Assembly (NCBI RefSeq): GCF_000802155.2
Contig: NZ_JQGJ02000013.1
Location: 62,001-126,000 of the forward strand
Direction of reading: 5' to 3'
Length of the DNA stretch: 64,000 nt
Origin: Pseudomonas frederiksbergensis
GTDB lineage: Bacteria > Pseudomonadota > Gammaproteobacteria > Pseudomonadales > Pseudomonadaceae
Below the pieces are notes generated by a model, which was not told the origin of the DNA, made no database searches, and saw nothing but the letters and a program-made list of their open reading frames with translations. Position 1 is the first letter of the stretch. Every line of letters begins with the position of its first letter. The position numbers and the translations under genes were made by a program. Shown here in pieces: positions 8,258-16,758 of the stretch.

Positions 8258-9583
8258 TCACATGACAGCTAATGGATACTCAACAATCACACGTACTTCA
8301 TCAAGGTCAGATTCAAACGCTGTAGCACGAGTGTTTGCTTGGCGCAGGCGGAAAGACATGTCCTTCAAAGATCCGGTCTGAACGACATATTTCACCTCAA
8401 TATCGCGTTCCCAGCGTTTCTGATCGGTCAGCGGATTTCCCTCTGCATCCCGTCGCATGTAGGTTCCATTAGCGTTGGAGTAATCGGCATCGGTGCCACG
8501 GGCGTAACGTGTCATAAACGACAGTCCTGGCACGCCATATGTCGTCATATCCAAGTCGTATCGGACCATCCATGAACGCTCTTTAGGCGAGTTGAAATCG
8601 CTGTATTGGATTGAGTTGTCGAGAAAAATGGAATCCGATTGGCGGAGGTAGTCGAAGTCGTCGTTACCATTGTTTCGTTGGTGAGACAATGCGACAGAGT
8701 GTGCGCCATACTTCACGCCGACTTTAGCACTCCAAATATTATTGTTGAATTCACCTAGCAATTTTTTGCCTTCGTCGACGGCTTTGTAGTAGTTCAAGCC
8801 GCCGAATACGGAGAGTTCATCCGAAAGCGAATAGTTTAATCCCGTGCCGGCATAATATTGATTCCAGGCGTCTTTAAGGCGGCTGGAGTAGAGGCTAACG
8901 ATCACATTCTTGTTCAGATTGTAGTCACCGCCAAAGTAGCCGACCCACGGTGAATTAACAGGTCCGGCATAAAATGTCGCGAAATTGTCGCGCATATTGC
9001 TGGAAGTTGGCTGGCTCATAGCGTGAAGGCGGCCCGCCTGAACAGTCAATCCGTCAAAGCTGGTGTTTGTCGCCGTTACGCCTGTGAAACTTTCTGGTAG
9101 AAGTCTGGAGTCACCAGCGGCAACGACTGGGTTAGATGGGAATACGTCGCCGACCTTTACTACCGTGTCAAAGGCGCGAATTTTTGCTGCACCTCCAATT
9201 TTAGTATATTCGTCTCTAGCCTGCCCATCACTATTGACCGGTAGTACATCGAACGAACTACGGCCACCATTACGCCCGTCACCTGTGTCGAGTTTCAATC
9301 CGATCATGGCGAACGCGTCAACACCGACACCCACAGTGCCCTGAGTAAACCCGGACTCGAATTTACTAATGATGGCATGTGCCCAGGCCTCGGAGTAACC
9401 GTTGCCCGTTGCACTCGATTGGCCGTTGCGATGATCACGATTGAAGTAATAGTTTCGGTTGAGAACAGTAAGGCTGCTGCCTTCCACAAATCCTTCGGCC
9501 TTTTCTTCCGCAAATACCGTGGACGGGCCAGAACTGACAACGATCGCCAACGCGGCCATCGAAAATTTCGTGTTGTTATTCAT
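8258..9583 (-). CDS. OprD-family outer-membrane porin
   Basis: This 441-residue OprD-family porin has a signal peptide ending near TVFA. The mature start EGFVEGSSLTVLNRNYYFNRD is the family's first strand region, and further beta strands have alternating polarity. It ends VEYPLAVM, close to the usual strand but without a terminal Phe. A strong AAGGAG site precedes the ATG. OprD porins take up basic amino acids, small acids or peptides across the outer membrane; the exact substrate cannot be told. In P. aeruginosa, CzcR represses oprD, coupling zinc exposure to loss of carbapenem entry. Here a palindrome like the CzcR boxes lies 136 bp upstream, so similar control is plausible. Confidence 0.88.
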   Translation of the reverse strand: MNNNTKFSMAALAIVVSSGPSTVFAEEKAEGFVEGSSLTVLNRNYYFNRDHRNGQSSATGNGYSEAWAHAIISKFESGFTQGTVGVGVDAFAMIGLKLDTGDGRNGGRSSFDVLPVNSDGQARDEYTKIGGAAKIRAFDTVVKVGDVFPSNPVVAAGDSRLLPESFTGVTATNTSFDGLTVQAGRLHAMSQPTSSNMRDNFATFYAGPVNSPWVGYFGGDYNLNKNVIVSLYSSRLKDAWNQYYAGTGLNYSLSDELSVFGGLNYYKAVDEGKKLLGEFNNNIWSAKVGVKYGAHSVALSHQRNNGNDDFDYLRQSDSIFLDNSIQYSDFNSPKERSWMVRYDLDMTTYGVPGLSFMTRYARGTDADYSNANGTYMRRDAEGNPLTDQKRWERDIEVKYVVQTGSLKDMSFRLRQANTRATAFESDLDEVRVIVEYPLAVM

Positions 9584-9719
9584 ACATCACTCCTTAGGTT
9601 CGGCAGAACTAGAAAGCTCTTCGGCTGGAATTATTGTTTACAGAAAGCAGGATGTGCCTCCCGCATCGTCGCCGAGCTGTATCGTTGCAATCTGGAGATA
9701 ACGTGGACATGATCAGAAA

Positions 9720-9735
9720 ATTACAATTTTGTAAT
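9720..9735 (-). promoter_or_regulatory. Candidate CzcR box upstream of the porin gene
   Basis: ATTACAATTTTGTAAT is a perfect palindrome. Read on the minus strand with its flank it resembles the boxes at 7127 and 7473. It is farther (136 bp) from its gene than the other copies, which could mean a different mode of control. Confidence 0.55.
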
Positions 9736-10613
9736 GTAAATCTGCTTTTTTAAAATTGCCTTTATTTGGAGCGCGTGTCAGCTGATGTGCAGATCTTGTT
9801 TGCTACCTTAACGTTCATGGGAGCCTTATGATCCGCAGCGCACCGGGTATTCACACGCAATCTGCGCTCAGATCGTATCGGTCCAACGAAACGCCTTTTT
9901 TGACGCAACTGCGAAGCTAATGATGTCCGCCGAGCCAATACGTGGGTGGCTGTATTCGCGGTGAGGTGGGAGCCTGTTGGTAATCCAGAATGTATTACGC
10001 TTACTTCGTAGGTGGGAGGGACACGAACCATGGCTTGCCAGCGGCTAGCGACGAGTCCTCCCCGAGCGACATGTACGTACTAGATACGAAATCATCTAAG
10101 CTTATCCATGGCTGGGAACGGCTCAAATCGTTACTCGACCAATGCCTAAGCTTCATGCTTACAGCCATTGGCTGACATCTCTGAACGGCCGGAAAGAGCG
10201 ACTGATGCATTTTCAAACGGCGCGCATACCGGCTGCTTCGCTTTTCCTAGCTATGGGGCTCGAGGGTACGAGATCACCTCTTCGGTATATTCTAAGACGG
10301 AGCAGACAAGCTTAAGACAGGAATTGTGCGATCACTGAAGAGACGTGTACGCAAATTAGCGAGTTTATCTCTTTCACATAAACTCGCTAATTTCAGTACA
10401 TACGCTGTGGTCAGCGCTCTTAATAAGTCGCATTTACCATAAAACGGCGCCGCCATTCCCCCTTCCGTTGGGGTCAAATACGACCTTGGTGCTTAAGACG
10501 ATTCAGCCTCCGCCACTCTCAGATCTTTCTTGTATTTGGGGTGAATGACCTTAAGATGATTTTATCTGGCCATCATCGTTTTTTTCATGGATGTTTCTCG
10601 GGGGTAGGTCGAA
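9736..10613. other. Gene-free stretch between the porin and the CBASS operon
   Basis: About 880 bp with no credible gene on either strand. Short open frames (9762-10031 minus, 9990-10175 plus) lack family features and good ribosome binding sites. The sequence looks like decayed or boundary DNA. The only clear structure is the perfect inverted repeat at 10353-10393. A stretch at 10473-10500 (GGGGTC ... TTAAG) loosely recalls Tn3-family ends but is too short and diverged to call. Confidence 0.5.
10353..10393. repeat. Perfect 15-bp inverted repeat with 11-nt spacer
   Basis: AAATTAGCGAGTTTA and its exact complement flank TCTCTTTCACA. It has no adjacent T-run and is not next to a gene end, so a terminator is unlikely. 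A recombinase or resolvase core site, or a protein-binding operator, fits better. It lies 220 bp upstream of the CBASS operon. Confidence 0.7.
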
Positions 10614-11780
10614 ATGGCAGAGCAAGAAGACGCTAAAGTCGCGAGCGGGCGCTTTAACACGAATGATGAGACGAAGCGGATCGTGTGGATACAGGCCGCT
10701 GGTCATTGTGAACTGTGTGGTACAGATCTAACGTTCGACTATCGTGCCGGCAAACCGATGAAATGGGGCGAAGTGGCGCATATCCTACCCGCCAGTCCGA
10801 AGGGGCCTCGGGGCCGCGCAGATCATGACGCTGAGGCGCATACCAACGATACCGCTAACCTGATGCTCCTGTGCCCAGGCTGTCATGACAAAATTGATCG
10901 TGACGCAGATGGTTACCCTGAAAATGATTTGAGTGGTTTACACCAAGCGTACATGGAACGCATCCGACTCGCCGCAACGACCCCCGATGGTGGCAGAGCC
11001 ATTCCTCTCATCGTCCAGAGTCAGCATTTCCAGACTGTCACCGATATTCCCGTTCGCGATCTGTTGACTGCGATGTCTGCTGAGGGATTTATCGCCTTCG
11101 ATCAAGGCATCAAAATCACTTTCCCTGCACCCGGACCGCGAGGTAGGGACGCGACCTATTGGCAGAACATCAAAGACAGTGTCCAGTATGAGCTGGAGCA
11201 GCAACTCAAGCGTCGCGGCGGCACCTATGGAGACTCGCCCGCGCTAGCAGTGGTAGGCTTGGCCGACATTCCGGCTTTGATGATGTTGGGCCAGAGTATC
11301 GGCGACCGTTCCAAGCGCTTGATCTTCTCCTTTCATCGCGAGCATCTTTTGCGCTGGCCCGATCAGTCCGCTGAGCCGCCCGTTTTTTTGTTTACACCTC
11401 CCTCCGACGGCGACGGGCCACTGGCGCTAGTGCTCTCCATTTCTGCGCAAGTTCCAGTTCGAGACGTGATCGACGCTCTGCCCGGTGCACGTATAGCAGA
11501 GCTGTCGATCCCAGAGCCAAGCTATGCGATGGTACAAAACCGTCGGGTGATTCATGCCTTTCGTGACGCACTTCAAATACGACTGAGCCAGCTTGAAGCT
11601 CTGACTCCTACCCCTATCCACGTCTTCGCCGCTATTCCTGCTGCATTGGCCATCGAGTTTGGCGCGTTGCTCACAACGCAGCACCAACATACGTACCTGA
11701 TCTTCGATCGGGACAAAGAAAACCAAGATCGGTTTACGCAAACACTGCAATTGGGCTCGGTGGCCCAGGAGGCTAGGTAG
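10614..11780 (+). CDS. cap5: CBASS effector Cap5: HNH nuclease with SAVED sensor domain
   Basis: This 388-residue protein has an N-terminal HNH endonuclease (about 25-100) with zinc cysteines Cys32/Cys35 and Cys87/Cys90 and catalytic His56, Asn82 and His91 (LMLLCPGCHDKID). The C-terminal part (about 130-388) matches the SAVED domain that binds cyclic oligonucleotides. In known systems the second messenger makes Cap5 oligomerise and degrade double-stranded DNA, killing the infected cell before phage release. GGGGG upstream of the ATG may serve as ribosome binding site. It is the first gene of the four-gene operon and abuts the CD-NTase gene with no gap. All active-site residues are present, so it should be functional. 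Confidence 0.92.
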   Translation: MAEQEDAKVASGRFNTNDETKRIVWIQAAGHCELCGTDLTFDYRAGKPMKWGEVAHILPASPKGPRGRADHDAEAHTNDTANLMLLCPGCHDKIDRDADGYPENDLSGLHQAYMERIRLAATTPDGGRAIPLIVQSQHFQTVTDIPVRDLLTAMSAEGFIAFDQGIKITFPAPGPRGRDATYWQNIKDSVQYELEQQLKRRGGTYGDSPALAVVGLADIPALMMLGQSIGDRSKRLIFSFHREHLLRWPDQSAEPPVFLFTPPSDGDGPLALVLSISAQVPVRDVIDALPGARIAELSIPEPSYAMVQNRRVIHAFRDALQIRLSQLEALTPTPIHVFAAIPAALAIEFGALLTTQHQHTYLIFDRDKENQDRFTQTLQLGSVAQEAR

Positions 11781-13031
11781 ATGCTATTGAGCAACGAACA
11801 GACCAAGCGCAGCAGTTGGGAATATTTTCTGCTTCGCGCCGCGCGGGAAATCTCGCTGTCGGAAGCGCAGTACGAAAAAATCAATGACCGCTACTCCCAA
11901 CTGGAAAAAATCCTCTCGGCATCCGACAACCCGCTGCTCGCTGAGGCCCATATCTTCGTTCAAGGCTCGATGCGGCTGAAAACGACCATCAAGCCAATCC
12001 CCGGTGCGCCTGCGGATCTGGACACCATTGATGCGGACGCGATTATCTGGCTCCCTCACGCTCAAGGCGCTAGTGCGAAGGAAGTTCTAGAAGTGATTGA
12101 GCAGCGTTTTAGGGAGGGCTCCCGCGTTCAAGAAGAAGTTAAGCAATTACGTCGTGGCATCCGGATCGTTTATGCCGACGAAAATCCAGGTTTCCACATT
12201 GATGTCACACCTGCCCGCGCGATCAACGGAAATGGCGAAGCAAACGGCGAGGGTAAGCTGGAGGTTCCGGATCGGGTCACAGGGTGGAAAGCAAGCAGCC
12301 CTATCCCTTACTCGAATTGGTTACAGGTTGCCTCTGCCCAGGAAATCTCTCTTGAAAGCTTGGTAATTGCCAAAAGCCAGCGGATGCTCGATGCCGCGAC
12401 ACAAGATCCTTTGCCGCATTATCAGGATTACATCGATCAAGATCCCCTGCGTGCGACCATAAAACTGCTCAAGCGGCATCGCGATGAATGGGCCATCAAC
12501 ACAAGGAGCGCTGATACTCGCCCCATATCCGCTGTCATAACCACTTTGGCGACTCACGCATACCTGGATGTCGTGAAGGAATCGCAGTCGAAGCCCTTGG
12601 CGCCGCTCGATGCAATTTTGGAAATCGTTCGCAGAATGCCGCAGCACATCGCGCAAAGAGGTAGCGATTGCTTTGTCTGCAACCCTGCCGATAACGGCGA
12701 AAACTTTGCAGAGAAGTGGAATCGACCGGGCGAGGGACAAGGTTATCGCCAAGCATTTGCCAAGTGGCATGCGGACGCCAGTGCATCTGTGTCTCTGGGT
12801 TTGGAAAGTTTTGAATCCAACGATTCCTTCGCCGAGGCAGTGAAAAAGAATTTCGGTATTGCACCGGCGCTCATTACGGCAGTGAACAATGAGATCCCTG
12901 CGAATTGGACCATGCCCGGCCGACCGGATGGCACTACTCGAAACTCTGCTTCGATGGGTTCGCTCTTCGGAGGGGCCAGCGGTGGCGGAACGTCTCAGTC
13001 GAGCGTAAAGCCAGTTGGACGCCTTGGCTGA
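11781..13031 (+). CDS. CBASS CD-NTase (cyclic oligonucleotide synthase)
   Basis: This 416-residue cGAS/DncV-like nucleotidyltransferase has the polymerase-beta signature Gly62-Ser63 followed by the catalytic pair Asp79/Asp81 (PADLDTIDAD) and the third acid Asp141 (FHIDVTPA). It makes the signal molecule after phage infection; which molecule (for example a cGAMP isomer) cannot be read from sequence alone. The C-terminus is a flexible Gly/Ser-rich tail (SLFGGASGGGTSQSS) ending in Gly. This is the form needed for Cap2 to conjugate the enzyme through its C-terminal glycine. The ATG directly follows the cap5 stop, and its 3' end overlaps cap2. Confidence 0.92.
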   Translation: MLLSNEQTKRSSWEYFLLRAAREISLSEAQYEKINDRYSQLEKILSASDNPLLAEAHIFVQGSMRLKTTIKPIPGAPADLDTIDADAIIWLPHAQGASAKEVLEVIEQRFREGSRVQEEVKQLRRGIRIVYADENPGFHIDVTPARAINGNGEANGEGKLEVPDRVTGWKASSPIPYSNWLQVASAQEISLESLVIAKSQRMLDAATQDPLPHYQDYIDQDPLRATIKLLKRHRDEWAINTRSADTRPISAVITTLATHAYLDVVKESQSKPLAPLDAILEIVRRMPQHIAQRGSDCFVCNPADNGENFAEKWNRPGEGQGYRQAFAKWHADASASVSLGLESFESNDSFAEAVKKNFGIAPALITAVNNEIPANWTMPGRPDGTTRNSASMGSLFGGASGGGTSQSSVKPVGRLG

Positions 13032-14799
13032 TCCTATTACGACGCCATTGCAGCGCGGAATCGTCGCACTGCGAAATGCCCTAGGTCAGGACGCTGCCGA
13101 TGCATTGCTCCAGCCCGCACCCATGCGGGCTGACGAAGCGGCGTCCTTTCACTTTCCCTTGCCCATCGATTACACGGGGCAGGAGCGGCGACTGCGTATT
13201 GGTTTCCCCTCCAACTTTCCCCGTGGGCTTTTGCGGCTGAACGTCGAACCCTCTCCATGGCTGGTTTGGCCGCATGCCACCAAGTCGGGGCTTTGCCTTC
13301 ATGGCTTTCAGGAGCGCCCCATCATGGGTTCCTCGGAGGTTGTGGTAGAGGACAGCCTTGCTCGCTTGGCACAGATCGTTTCGTTGTCCAAGATGGGATC
13401 AAGCCAGGCAACGCGCGATATCGAATTTCAGAATGAGATCACTACCTACTGGTCTTTTCAGCACGGTCAGTCATTCCAGAACCTCTTACTGTTGGATCGA
13501 CCTCAGGCTGCCTCGCAGTTGTTTGCGCTCAGCGATCCGCGCCGGGCTGTGCCATCCGGTCAGGAAACGGTTTGGTTAGCATCGAACGTAGCTGCACTCA
13601 AAGGGCATTACCGACGGGTTGTCGGGCGTTCCGCTGTCATTCGCGCGGCCGAAACTCCCGGTTTTTACGTCAAGCTTCAGACTTATCCGGATATCCGCAC
13701 CCCGGATCCAGAAGATTTATTGCCGTGGCTAACGCCCCACCTTAAACCCGACGATGCCGAGCAATTGCTGGCATGGTTTGAGCTGAATGGAACGTTGGCG
13801 AGTCGATGGATTGTTCTGGAGCTTCCAGGAGGGGCAGATGCTCCAACATATTGCCTAAATGTACGCTCGCTCGGCGTACAGCAGGAGCGGGGGGCAAAGT
13901 TTGGCCTGCGTACAGCGCGGCGCCGGCCAGCTATCGCAAATGCACATCCACCGGCGCTCGTCCGAGCAACTACCCTGGACGTGCTTGATCGAGCGTCCAT
14001 TCTGTCCCGCGATATAAGCGGCACAGCACAGCGCCTCGAAAATGCTCGGGTAGTTTGCGTTGGTGTTGGCTCGCTAGGCAGTGCGGTGGCAATACAATTG
14101 GCACGCTCCGGTGTTGGCCACCTTACCCTCATCGATCCTGACACTCTGGTGTCAGCCAATCTGGGTAGGCACGTTCTGGGAGCGGATAGCCTAGGGAGGC
14201 TGAAAGCCTCAGCGTTGAGGGACAAGATTCTGTTAGATCTTCCGACTACAGAGTGCACCGCTTATTCGACTTTCGCCGAAGTAGTGATGAGCAGCAAACC
14301 AGAAGTGTTCGATAACGCAGATCTTGTGGTGATCACGACAGCAGACTGGCAGTCGGAGGTCACTGTATGGCGAGCCAAATCCAGCGGCGCTTCTTGGGGA
14401 CTTTTACAAGCCTGGAGCGAACCGTATACCCAGGTAGGCCACGCGCTATTCGCACCAGCCGGTACCTTTGATGGCCGTCATTTATTCACGAACATCGGCG
14501 ATTTTCTTCATAAGTTTACAGAGTGGCCGGGAGGCGGTGTGGTTCCACTGCCGGCGTGTGGGGAGAGCTTTATTCCAGGCGGATCACTGGGGATGACCAA
14601 TATTGCCTCTATGGTGTCGCACACGGCTTTACGCGCATTGACCGGCAACATTGCCACTGCATCTTGGGTCAGCAGTATCTACAGGCCTGAAGATGTGCCG
14701 AGCCTAGGAGGCCAATACCGTGGGCCCAAACTGCCAGAGGGGGCGCAGCAACTCCTACTCGAGCGCGGATGGCCGGAACCTAAGGATGAAATGGTATGA
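13015..14799 (+). CDS. cap2: CBASS Cap2: E2-E1 ubiquitin-like conjugating enzyme
   Basis: Up to 594 residues. The N-terminal E2-like domain carries candidate catalytic Cys94 (SGLCLHGF). A linker region is followed by a ThiF/E1 adenylation domain (about 335-594) with nucleotide-binding GVGSLG (350-355), Asp374/Asp376, Arg385 and candidate E1 cysteine Cys515 (PLPACGESF). Cap2 charges and transfers the C-terminus of the CD-NTase to cellular targets, priming the synthase. No ATG is available near the start: the frame opens with TTG at 13015 and a second TTG at 13024, both inside the CD-NTase gene, so translation is coupled to upstream ribosomes. The exact start is uncertain by a few codons. Confidence 0.9.
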   Translation: MDALADPITTPLQRGIVALRNALGQDAADALLQPAPMRADEAASFHFPLPIDYTGQERRLRIGFPSNFPRGLLRLNVEPSPWLVWPHATKSGLCLHGFQERPIMGSSEVVVEDSLARLAQIVSLSKMGSSQATRDIEFQNEITTYWSFQHGQSFQNLLLLDRPQAASQLFALSDPRRAVPSGQETVWLASNVAALKGHYRRVVGRSAVIRAAETPGFYVKLQTYPDIRTPDPEDLLPWLTPHLKPDDAEQLLAWFELNGTLASRWIVLELPGGADAPTYCLNVRSLGVQQERGAKFGLRTARRRPAIANAHPPALVRATTLDVLDRASILSRDISGTAQRLENARVVCVGVGSLGSAVAIQLARSGVGHLTLIDPDTLVSANLGRHVLGADSLGRLKASALRDKILLDLPTTECTAYSTFAEVVMSSKPEVFDNADLVVITTADWQSEVTVWRAKSSGASWGLLQAWSEPYTQVGHALFAPAGTFDGRHLFTNIGDFLHKFTEWPGGGVVPLPACGESFIPGGSLGMTNIASMVSHTALRALTGNIATASWVSSIYRPEDVPSLGGQYRGPKLPEGAQQLLLERGWPEPKDEMV

Positions 14800-15278
14800 C
14801 GGATATCGCTTGGCGCTGGCGATGGGCGGAGGTGGATTCCGAGCTATTGGTGTCGCAAGCTGTCGCGGACATCTTGGATAGTCATCGGCAGGGCCTTTTT
14901 GGCGTGGAGCGAGGGGGACAGTTATTCGTCAACCCGGTTAATCCGAAAGGGTTGCTGCTGGCCGTGGCCACGTTGCCTCATCGCGCCGATCGGTCAGGCT
15001 GGTCTTGGCTAGAGTTGGATGCGGAGCGGTGCCGTCAGGAGATCCAAGCTGCCAACGAACAAGGGTTACGTCTGGTGGGCTATTGGCATACGCATCCCCA
15101 ATCTGTTCCGGTGATTTCTCCGGCAGACATAGGAAGTTTCTCCAGATTTGCTGCGCGTTACACGCAGGATCTGCCGCACCCAATAGCCGTTATCGTTGGC
15201 AAGTCCGAAAAACCAGAAGGCATCAAGGCTTGGTCGTTCAGGGGCGGCAGATATGTTGAGGCAACCTGGCTTAGATAA
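14796..15278 (+). CDS. cap3: CBASS Cap3: JAB/JAMM deconjugating peptidase
   Basis: This 160-residue JAB-family metalloprotease has the zinc motif His98-x-His100-x10-Asp111 (HTHPQSVPVISPAD) and the upstream glutamate Glu38. It cleaves the bond between the CD-NTase C-terminus and its targets, so it opposes Cap2 and limits activation. Its ATG overlaps the cap2 stop by 4 bp. The gene ends the operon, 28 bp from the end of a convergent exonuclease gene. Confidence 0.92.
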   Translation: MTDIAWRWRWAEVDSELLVSQAVADILDSHRQGLFGVERGGQLFVNPVNPKGLLLAVATLPHRADRSGWSWLELDAERCRQEIQAANEQGLRLVGYWHTHPQSVPVISPADIGSFSRFAARYTQDLPHPIAVIVGKSEKPEGIKAWSFRGGRYVEATWLR

Positions 15279-15306
15279 GCTTCAAGTCGGTGCCATGGGA
15301 GGCACG

Positions 15307-15855
15307 TCAGCGGTTACCTTTACCCGCCAGCATCAGCGCGAAGAGCTCTGCCTGAAAGCGAGCATCATCCAATGCGTTATGGTTCGGTTCGCTGAGTGGC
15401 TTCAGCGCAGCGGTCATCTTGGATGATTTTGTTTCCTGCCAGCTGCAACCTACAGCTCCCATGAAGTAGGCCTTCATGTCGATAGCGGTAAAACCAAAGG
15501 GGTTGGTATCCAAGTATTTGTGGAAGTAATAGTTGACGAATGACCAGTCAAACGGTGCATTGAGTCCTACGAAAATGACCTTTTGCCCCGTTTTGCAGGA
15601 CGATTTCAGCCACTTATCAAATGCCAGCATCGCCTGTTGCGGAGCGAGGCCATCGCGCTCCAGCTTCTCCAAACTCAGCCCCGATACTGCCAGCGCTTCG
15701 GGGTCGTGTTTCGGACTGTCAGGTCGTAGTTCAAGATAGATGGACGTTTCAGGTTGGGCTACAAGACACGCTCCAATGGAAAGCAGACTGTATTCGCCTG
15801 GTATAGGCCCAGACGTCTCGACATCGACGGAAACATAAAGCTCATCAGGGTGCAT
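15307..15855 (-). CDS. 3'-5' exonuclease of the DEDDh (DnaQ-like) family
   Basis: This 182-residue protein is built of one exonuclease domain. Asp11 and Glu13 (SVDVETSG), Asp103 (NAPFDWSF) and the His159-x4-Asp164 pair (PNHNALDDARF) give a complete DEDDh active site. It has an AAGGA ribosome binding site. It is transcribed toward cap3. Exonucleases of this type occur as accessory proteins in some CBASS loci, so it may belong to the defence island. An unrelated repair or RNA-trimming role cannot be excluded, since it is on the opposite strand and not in the operon. Confidence 0.8.
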   Translation of the reverse strand: MHPDELYVSVDVETSGPIPGEYSLLSIGACLVAQPETSIYLELRPDSPKHDPEALAVSGLSLEKLERDGLAPQQAMLAFDKWLKSSCKTGQKVIFVGLNAPFDWSFVNYYFHKYLDTNPFGFTAIDMKAYFMGAVGCSWQETKSSKMTAALKPLSEPNHNALDDARFQAELFALMLAGKGNR

Positions 15856-16077
15856 GTCATATCCTTTCGTGTAGTTACCTGATCACGCTCAGGCTTAGCC
15901 ATGTGAAGGTGGAAAGGCAGGTATTGCCGTTGACCCATTTTTGCCCTTTCACTCGCTATCCGGCGTTCGAGCAGCGGCAGTGCCTGTCGGTCAGCGGATC
16001 GCCGATTCCTTTGGTCAGCTCTGCGCCCAAGCATAATGATGTGTGTCATTCTGATGGCGGATGAGGGCCGGACGATC

Positions 16078-16716
16078 ATGAGTGAAAACGAGCGTTGGAT
16101 AGTCAAGTGCCAAAAAACTAAGGACGGCACTGGCGACATCATCATCGATCTGCCTCAAGAGTTGCTTGACCAAATGAGGTTAGGTATTGGGGACGACCTG
16201 GAGCTAACGGTAGCGAATGGCACATTAGTGCTAACGCCCGTGCACAACGCAACATCAGTGCGGCCCATGGTTTCTGGCGTCCTGCGTCAGGATGCCTATC
16301 ATGCATATCGCATGCGTCTGGAGAGGCTTCTTCATATCTCTGTCAATGCCTCGGATCTGGACATTCACGACATGATAGTAGCTGGCTTCTCGGTCAGCCT
16401 GATCAAAATGCTTTGTGATGATGGAACCTTAAGCGACGAAGAGCGCGACAGAATCATTCACCCCAAAACCCTAAAAACAAGATTGTCAGCCAATCATCTT
16501 TTAACGCTGCCTGAGAGCGATCGCCTTTTCCGGTTTGTACATATAACCGCCATGGCCGAGGTGATCTTCGGTGACAAAGTTAAGGCCAAACAATGGCTAT
16601 CCAAACCCAAAGCCCGCTTTTTGGGAGAAAGTCCGTCATCGATGGTCGCTACAACCTTTGGCACACATCTAGTCGAAGAAATGCTGATTCAAGTGTCGGA
16701 GGGCATGTCATTTTGA
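16078..16716 (+). CDS. AbrB (SpoVT-type) domain fused to a ParS/MbcA-like antitoxin domain
   Basis: Starting at the ATG preceded by GAGGG gives 212 residues; upstream in-frame ATG codons would add 14 unstructured residues. Residues 5-55 form an AbrB-type swapped-hairpin DNA-binding domain (DIIIDLPQELLDQMRLGIGD). Residues about 70-212 resemble the Xre/MbcA/ParS toxin-binding family: helical, with FGDKVKAKQWLSKP, ARFLGESPSSM and a C-terminal amphipathic helix. In known modules the ParS-like domain neutralises a RES-domain toxin. No RES gene is present here; the next gene, 42 bp downstream, encodes a different small protein. I infer an antitoxin-type autoregulator with a non-RES partner. Confidence 0.7.
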   Translation: MSENERWIVKCQKTKDGTGDIIIDLPQELLDQMRLGIGDDLELTVANGTLVLTPVHNATSVRPMVSGVLRQDAYHAYRMRLERLLHISVNASDLDIHDMIVAGFSVSLIKMLCDDGTLSDEERDRIIHPKTLKTRLSANHLLTLPESDRLFRFVHITAMAEVIFGDKVKAKQWLSKPKARFLGESPSSMVATTFGTHLVEEMLIQVSEGMSF

Positions 16717-16758
16717 GCTTCTCGTTCGAATCGGTTTTTTGATCGGCAGGAGGTAGTC

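Noticed and set aside
9762-10031. 89-codon minus-strand frame between porin and CBASS
   Set aside because: Basic, low-information translation, no ribosome binding site and no recognisable family.
10473-10500. Tn3-family terminal repeat (GGGGTC ... TTAAG)
   Set aside because: Shorter than the usual 38 bp, no second copy found and no tnpA or resolvase gene nearby.
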